From positions 1 to 55,237 of IMG/VR virus record IMGVR_UViG_3300021964_000087: a stretch of DNA of 55,237 nucleotides. One strand, 5' to 3'. Position numbers and translations under genes: made by a program. Below the pieces are notes generated by a model. It worked only from the letters and a program-made list of their open reading frames with translations. It did not search any database and was not told the origin of the DNA. Position 1 is the first letter of the stretch. Every line of letters begins with the position of its first letter. Source of the DNA: a virus. Below are positions 51,451-55,237 of this stretch, piece by piece.

Positions 51451-51513
51451 ACGTTCTAGGTCTACGCGGATGGTTACCGCATAAGTCCGCCCTGCGGCAC
51501 ACTTATTAGACAT
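51451..51513 (-). other. Structured leader upstream of the 143-aa gene
   Basis: Minus-strand leader with two stem-loops: AAGT-GTG-CCGC with GCGG-ACTT around an AGG loop, and GCGG with CCGC around TAACCAT. The element CGTAGACC (51459-51466) and a nearby ACGT recur in the leader at 47224-47243. A 50-codon frame starting MSNKC at 51513 exists but overlaps the next gene and has no ribosome site, so I do not call it a gene. Confidence 0.4.
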
Positions 51514-51516
51514 ATG

Positions 51517-51522
51517 TATTTA
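51517..51522 (-). promoter_or_regulatory. Late promoter core, 143-aa gene and fibre cluster
   Basis: GGATAAATACATATG on the minus strand; it overlaps the stop codon of the 90-aa gene and opens the long leader. Confidence 0.6.
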
Positions 51523-51792
51523 TCCTTTGCTCAGAATTGCCATTAACTCTACTTTACTAATTGTGTTCATTAGTGCGTTAATTTTGTCTATTTCTTCCTG
51601 TGCTTTTTCTATGCAGTGATTGCTTTTGGTCTGTTTATAGCGTATGAGATGTTCCATGTAATTTTTCATGTGAACTTCTATTGATGATTGTATGCGCCTT
51701 ACATCATGTGAAAACATGGGAAAGCGTTTTCGCCATTTGTCTAGTTGCGATCTTAACTTGTCAAAATCATTATGACTTGTAATCTCTTGCAT
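51520..51792 (-). CDS. Small helical protein after gp23 (90 aa)
   Basis: Begins MQEITSHNDFDKLRSQ and is almost all helix, with Lys/Arg-rich central segment (KWRKRFPMFSHDVRR) and KAQEEIDKINALMNT. I chose the ATG at 51792 because the upstream MLNTS codons are formed by the late promoter itself (TTAAATACT). It is 5 bases after TAAATA with no Shine-Dalgarno. Two terminators and a promoter separate it from gp23. Possibly an assembly factor; unknown. Confidence 0.65.
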   Translation of the reverse strand: MQEITSHNDFDKLRSQLDKWRKRFPMFSHDVRRIQSSIEVHMKNYMEHLIRYKQTKSNHCIEKAQEEIDKINALMNTISKVELMAILSKG

Positions 51793-51797
51793 ACTAG

Positions 51798-51803
51798 TAT
51801 TTA
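51798..51803 (-). promoter_or_regulatory. Late promoter core, 90-aa gene
   Basis: GTTAAATACTAGTATG on the minus strand: TAAATA, five bases, ATG at 51792. A TTGACA box (51822-51827) lies 18 bases upstream, so a sigma70-like reading (TTGACA-17-TTAAAT) is also possible. Confidence 0.6.
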
Positions 51804-51832
51804 ACACTCATTTTGCTAGATTGTCAAGCCAT

Positions 51833-51862
51833 AAAAAAAGGGCGACATAAAGCCGCCCTTTT
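51833..51862 (-). terminator. Intrinsic terminator after gp23
   Basis: AAAAGGGCG pairs with CGCCCTTTT (9 bp) around a 9-base loop, followed on the minus strand by a run of T. It sits 27 bases past the gp23 stop codon. A second small hairpin precedes it (51865-51878). Confidence 0.85.
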
Positions 51863-51864
51863 AA

Positions 51865-51878
51865 ACACTCGAAAGTGT
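51865..51878 (-). other. TTCG-loop hairpin between gp23 stop and terminator
   Basis: ACACT-TTCG-AGTGT in the minus-strand RNA: a 5-bp stem with a UUCG loop, a very stable tetraloop type. It may protect the 3' end of gp23 mRNA from decay. No T run. Confidence 0.5.
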
Positions 51879-51888
51879 AATTTATTGC

Positions 51889-53061
51889 TTACGCAAAACG
51901 TAGGTTCGCTGATGTAACACCAACTTTACCCAAGTAGTCAGCCGCATTACCAAGAGATGATGCAGTGTTTGTTAACTCTACATAACCATATCTTGTCATG
52001 AACGAAACTACTGGTTCAAAAGTTGATGGATCAAGAACCACACCGCTTGACATTAATGGAATGTATGGGCAGTAGAACGCTGCTGCGTCTGATTCGCTTG
52101 AACCTTTGTAACCAATTAACACATCGTCTGATGTAGCATAACCGTTTACATACACCTTCATCGCACTGTTTAGAGTTCCTACAAACTTAGTGTTTGTTGG
52201 TGCTTCAAAAGTGCCTTCAGTTGTTCTTGCGAACGCTGAAGTTGTTGCAGATTGTAACAGAGTTAATACTGTTGGTGAAACAACAGCCCAGTTACCTGCA
52301 CCACGACGTGTTCTTTGAGCAATCAAGTTAGATACTCTGTTGATTTGAACTGCAAGTGCTGCATGCTCATCACCAACAAAAGTAGCAGTTCCTGATACCG
52401 CTGCTTGGTCGTATGTTAACGCTGCTGTGCCAGCAAGCGTGTTAAGTGAACCAATCACCTCTTGATCAATTTCAGCAGTAATCTCTTGTGCAAGAGCTGC
52501 CATGATCTCAGCCTCGATGTCAATACCCTGTTGAGCTTGTGCATCTTGAGCTGCTTCAAAAGTCCAGCGAGCTGACAATTTACGTGTCTTCGCTTCGACT
52601 GTTTGTTTCAAGATTTGGATTGATAGTCTGTTACCTGCCTGTCCTTCTAAAGCGGCTGTTGAAGCGGCCTTATCGTTAGCAGCACCAGAATATCCTTCTG
52701 CAATCTTGAATGGTGATAGTGCTTCTTCACCTGCTACTGTGTCTGTTCCTGATGTTGAATCGAATGCATCAGCATAACGAACACGTAGAGTGTGAATTTG
52801 CCCTACTGGTCCAGTCATTGGTTGAACACCAACTAATTCATTTGCGATGACAGTTGGCATTACACGTCTAATTACTGGTAATATGACGCGGTTTAATGTT
52901 GCGACGTTGCCGGCAGAAGTGGCGCCTGCTGTAGCACTCTCTGACAAATACTTACGGGTATTTTCCAGAGTCGTTGCCATAACAGTTCGCTTGTTACCTT
53001 GAAGACCTTCTAAAAGGGCGTCTTTGGTTTCTGACCAGCGTGACTCTAATAGTTGTGACAT
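51889..53061 (-). CDS. gp23: Major capsid protein (gp23)
   Basis: The 390-residue precursor of the hexameric shell. Residues 1-41 are the propeptide (SRWSETKDALLEGL ... TRKYLSE) with a gp21-type cleavage site YLSE|S after E41. The HK97-fold body follows: NRVILPVIRRVMPTVIANEL, GQIHTLRVRYADAFDS, RKLSARWTFEAAQDAQ (the E-loop/spine region), and VSFMTRYGYVEL near the end. It is shorter than T4 gp23 (521), as is usual for marine T4-like phages. AAGGAG precedes the ATG. A terminator follows. Confidence 0.97.
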   Translation of the reverse strand: MSQLLESRWSETKDALLEGLQGNKRTVMATTLENTRKYLSESATAGATSAGNVATLNRVILPVIRRVMPTVIANELVGVQPMTGPVGQIHTLRVRYADAFDSTSGTDTVAGEEALSPFKIAEGYSGAANDKAASTAALEGQAGNRLSIQILKQTVEAKTRKLSARWTFEAAQDAQAQQGIDIEAEIMAALAQEITAEIDQEVIGSLNTLAGTAALTYDQAAVSGTATFVGDEHAALAVQINRVSNLIAQRTRRGAGNWAVVSPTVLTLLQSATTSAFARTTEGTFEAPTNTKFVGTLNSAMKVYVNGYATSDDVLIGYKGSSESDAAAFYCPYIPLMSSGVVLDPSTFEPVVSFMTRYGYVELTNTASSLGNAADYLGKVGVTSANLRFA

Positions 53062-53073
53062 TGTTTGTTCTCC

Positions 53074-54174
53074 TTAAACTTTTAGTCCCGCAAGCCTGCG
53101 GATGTCAAATATCTCAGCGGTTTTTTGCTCCGAACCACCGATTTGTGCTGCCTGTTTATCGCCTGTAATTTCTTTGCCTTCTGTCAACGCTACCTTGTCC
53201 CTCTTCGGCACATTACCTTCCATTACGGCTGGAATGTATTTGTCAAAGGCTGCGTGTAATTTATCTGTTTGAACAGATTCTAAGAGTTCACCCATTACTT
53301 CTTGCTTTTCCTTAGAAAGAGGTGACATCAATTCTGACATTACTTCCTTTCTAGCGGCTGCATCTTTCATGCGTTTGATCTCAGCGTCTTTGCTCTCAAC
53401 CAGTTTCTTAACTTCCTCTGCATTTGCAGTGGCTTCAGCAACCGCTTCTTCTTTCTGTTTTACAACTTTAAGAAGTTTAGAAGTTTCTGATTTTTCATTA
53501 AGATGGCTAGTTGCATATTCACTTGCGAAACTTTCAAAGATTCTACGTCCAAAATCATTTCGACGAGCTGCTTCGATATCCTCTTTTAATTGTGACATTT
53601 CAGAACGCAGTCCTTTTGATACTGTTTCCTGAACGGCTGTTGCTGCTTTAGCAATGAATTCTTTTTTCACCGCTTCAAACTTATCCTTGCTATCTCTAAC
53701 AAGTTTAACTTTGGTTTCAGCAAGATCCTTTTTGTCTGCATGGAACTCTGCGATTTCTTTCGCTAACGAGTCCACTATAAAAGATTCAAGTTTAGCAACA
53801 TTACTTGCTACATTCTTACGATCTTCGCGAAGTTCACCAAGTTCCTTTTTAAGGTTGTTAAGAACAAATGATTCCATTGCTTTAGAATCATCTTTAATTT
53901 TCTTAGCATACTTGGCACGTGCTTCGATAAGTCCTTGACGGTCTTCAGCAAATTCAGATAATTCAGCAGTAATTCTGTCTGAAAGCATCTTTTCTACTGC
54001 TTCTACCATCGCGCCCTTATCATGCTCATACTTCGTTGCGAATTCTTCACGTAATTGTGTAGAAATTGTGTCGCGGTTTTCTTGAACGGCAGTTTCCCAA
54101 GCGGATTCAATCTCCGACTTAGTTTCTTCGGAAATCACGTTGTTTTCGAACAATTGTTTTACAAAATCTAGCAT
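53074..54174 (-). CDS. gp22: Prohead core scaffold protein (gp22)
   Basis: A 366-residue, highly charged, almost all-helical protein with long coiled-coil repeats (LREEFATKYEHDKGAMVEAV, KKIKDDSKAMESFVLNN, VKQKEEAVAEATANAEEVKK). It fills the prohead and is cut up by gp21. T4 gp22 has 269 residues. The C-terminus ends with a short motif, AEIFDIRRLAGLKV, that often binds the shell. AAGGAG precedes the ATG. It lies between gp21 and gp23, the T4 order. Confidence 0.92.
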   Translation of the reverse strand: MLDFVKQLFENNVISEETKSEIESAWETAVQENRDTISTQLREEFATKYEHDKGAMVEAVEKMLSDRITAELSEFAEDRQGLIEARAKYAKKIKDDSKAMESFVLNNLKKELGELREDRKNVASNVAKLESFIVDSLAKEIAEFHADKKDLAETKVKLVRDSKDKFEAVKKEFIAKAATAVQETVSKGLRSEMSQLKEDIEAARRNDFGRRIFESFASEYATSHLNEKSETSKLLKVVKQKEEAVAEATANAEEVKKLVESKDAEIKRMKDAAARKEVMSELMSPLSKEKQEVMGELLESVQTDKLHAAFDKYIPAVMEGNVPKRDKVALTEGKEITGDKQAAQIGGSEQKTAEIFDIRRLAGLKV

Positions 54175-54185
54175 TGTGATTCTCC

Positions 54186-54815
54186 TTAAGATTTAAGACC
54201 TTGAATTATTTTTTTCAAGCTCTCTGCTATGTATCGTTGTGCCTGTGCGTCGCCTTGGACTTCTTGTGCTACTTTAAATGCCTCGTAACCACCGTTATTA
54301 TTCATAAGGTGTTCATAAACTGGTGTTGGATAGGCGCCTGGAGCACTTGGTTGTGCTACCACATCCACAGTGATAATTTCAAATCCATTGACATTACCAC
54401 CTGGATCTACTTCGCCTGATCCACGACTAGAAACTCCTAGTTTCACTCCCGACTCCAACATGGTCGAAACTAATTGACCCATTGGAGTTGGAAGCATTTT
54501 AAGTTTTCCGTAGCCGTTAGGACCGTCCATCCACATTTTTGTAATCATGTGGCTAACACGGTCGAGGTTGATACGTAAATCTTGAGGATGATCAACTTCA
54601 CCTAGCACTGAATACCCCCCAGAAATCTGTTCGTTGAGCGTAGTAACAGCCCTGTCAATCTCCTTAGAAGAATAAATGCGTTGATTGGCATTGCGTATAT
54701 CACCTTGAATGCAAATTCCACTCAGGTGTAACGTTTTGCCATTCTCGCCTTCATCACGCTCTACGACGATTTTAGCCTGATCGAAGCTCAGATGTTCTTG
54801 TAGGTTAGTTTTCAA
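54186..54815 (-). CDS. gp21: Prohead maturation protease (gp21)
   Basis: A 209-residue serine protease of the gp21 family. Catalytic landmarks are H76 in GEVDHP, S129/S130 in GVSSRGSGEV, and an Asp near 151 in ITVDVVAQPSAPG. It cuts scaffold, capsid and internal proteins after (L/I)-x-E. The only in-frame start with a fitting ribosome site is TTG at 54815 (GAGGAGA 9 bases upstream), so a non-ATG start is likely. Its own N-terminus contains LQE, a possible self-cleavage site. T4 gp21 is similar in length. Confidence 0.92.
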   Translation of the reverse strand: MKTNLQEHLSFDQAKIVVERDEGENGKTLHLSGICIQGDIRNANQRIYSSKEIDRAVTTLNEQISGGYSVLGEVDHPQDLRINLDRVSHMITKMWMDGPNGYGKLKMLPTPMGQLVSTMLESGVKLGVSSRGSGEVDPGGNVNGFEIITVDVVAQPSAPGAYPTPVYEHLMNNNGGYEAFKVAQEVQGDAQAQRYIAESLKKIIQGLKS

Positions 54816-54830
54816 CCTTAGTCTCCTCTA

Positions 54831-55237
54831 TTATCTACGACCACGGAAAATTGATTGCTTGTTATCCGCTGATTCTTTGCTACCTGCTTTTTCAGCACCG
54901 TGTCCTTTTGTGCTGTCCATTTTAGTTGCATTCTTTGAACCTGGCGTGTTAACATTGCCTGCATTCTCTTCTTTAGGTGTAATGTCTGCTAGTCCGCCGT
55001 CATTTTTACCTGACTCTTCACCGCCTTTTGCGATGTTAGCAGCAGTGCCACCCATGTCATTTTTCATGTTATCAACAACTGATTTTTTGTTGTCCGCAGA
55101 TTCCGCACCGCCTTTTGTTTCAGCACCGTGTCCACCTGCTACTTTCTCAACATACTCACGCATTGTTGCTAATTCAGCGTCGCCTTCTGGGTCTGCAGAT
55201 GCTTCAGGAGCAAAAGTTTCTTCTTTTTCTGCATCCA
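54831..55237 (-). CDS. Partial acidic low-complexity core-type protein (gp67/gp68 position)
   Basis: The reading frame is open to the window edge, so the start lies outside. The visible 135 residues are Ala, Glu, Gly and Lys-rich. It has an internal repeat: GHGAETKGGAESADNK and GHGAEKAGSKESADNK, followed in turn by KSVVD and QSIF. In T4 this position between gp20 and gp21 holds gp67 and gp68, core proteins of the prohead. The composition agrees with a disordered core or internal protein. Identity is by position only. Confidence 0.55.
   Translation of the reverse strand, partial: DAEKEETFAPEASADPEGDAELATMREYVEKVAGGHGAETKGGAESADNKKSVVDNMKNDMGGTAANIAKGGEESGKNDGGLADITPKEENAGNVNTPGSKNATKMDSTKGHGAEKAGSKESADNKQSIFRGRR

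Noticed and set aside
51366-51513. 50-codon frame beginning MSNKC just after TAAATA
   Set aside because: It runs into the 143-aa gene in another frame, has no ribosome site, and its sequence is better explained as a structured leader.
1-55237. tRNA genes, CRISPR arrays, insertion sequences, integrase and attachment sites
   Set aside because: No cloverleaf, direct-repeat array, transposase or integrase motif was seen by eye; a tRNA scan was not possible.

Overview
This window is part of the late, virion-building region of a marine T4-like myovirus. The evidence is a head-and-tail gene set: large and small terminase (gp17, gp16), sheath (gp18), tube (gp19), a gp48/gp54-type tube cap, gp4, neck proteins gp13 and gp14, gp15, prohead protease gp21, scaffold gp22 and capsid gp23, plus a dNMP kinase (gp1). 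The DNA is AT-rich and densely packed, and many genes are linked by TAATG or ATGA stop/start overlaps. Very large modular fibres and several 2-oxoglutarate oxygenases are typical of phages of marine cyanobacteria, SAR11 and similar hosts. The host cannot be named from this window. No tRNA, CRISPR, integrase, insertion sequence or photosynthesis gene was seen.

Layout, left to right. Positions 1-1464: start of a probable gp32 gene, two tiny genes, a 23-residue PqqA-like peptide gene with its own promoter and terminator, and a 2OG-Fe(II) oxygenase. Positions 1509-11191: packaging and tail genes on the minus strand, with a sulfotransferase between gp4 and gp16. Positions 11195-16839: sheath gp18, a plus-strand zinc/HNH-like gene, gp1, a small basic protein and gp13. 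Positions 16884-20475: plus-strand gp14, a 56-residue gene, gp15, a Nudix-like remnant and a coiled-coil protein. Positions 20453-22841: a fibre-like protein ending in a cupredoxin-like domain, and small accessory genes. Positions 22901-29695: a plus-strand island of four 2OG-Fe(II) oxygenases, one unknown protein and two flavin-dependent tryptophan-halogenase-like enzymes, interrupted by one minus-strand gene. Positions 29702-51431: a glycine-rich adhesin, two giant fibre proteins (2574 and 1874 aa) and a run of smaller fibre or collar proteins. Positions 51520-55237: a small helical protein, gp23, gp22, gp21 and the end of a core-like protein in the gp67/gp68 position.

Regulation can be read from the sequence. 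Three sigma70-type promoters (near-perfect TTGACA/TATAAT, or TTGATT/TATAAT) precede the gp32-like, pqqA-like and gp1 genes, which suits early expression. About twenty TAAATA late-promoter cores precede structural genes. In six cases (seven with a TAAGTA variant) exactly five bases separate TAAATA from the start codon, so the mRNAs may be leaderless. Strong intrinsic terminators follow gp23, gp19, the 228-aa gene upstream of gp17, and the PqqA-like gene.

The structural genes would build and package the head and assemble a tail decorated with many Trp-rich carbohydrate-binding-like modules. The oxygenase/halogenase island lies inside this late region next to the adhesin and fibres, so modification of virion proteins or of the host surface is a possible but unproven role. 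No stretch over 300 bases lacks a gene; the longest gap is the 167-base leader and promoter of the PqqA-like gene.
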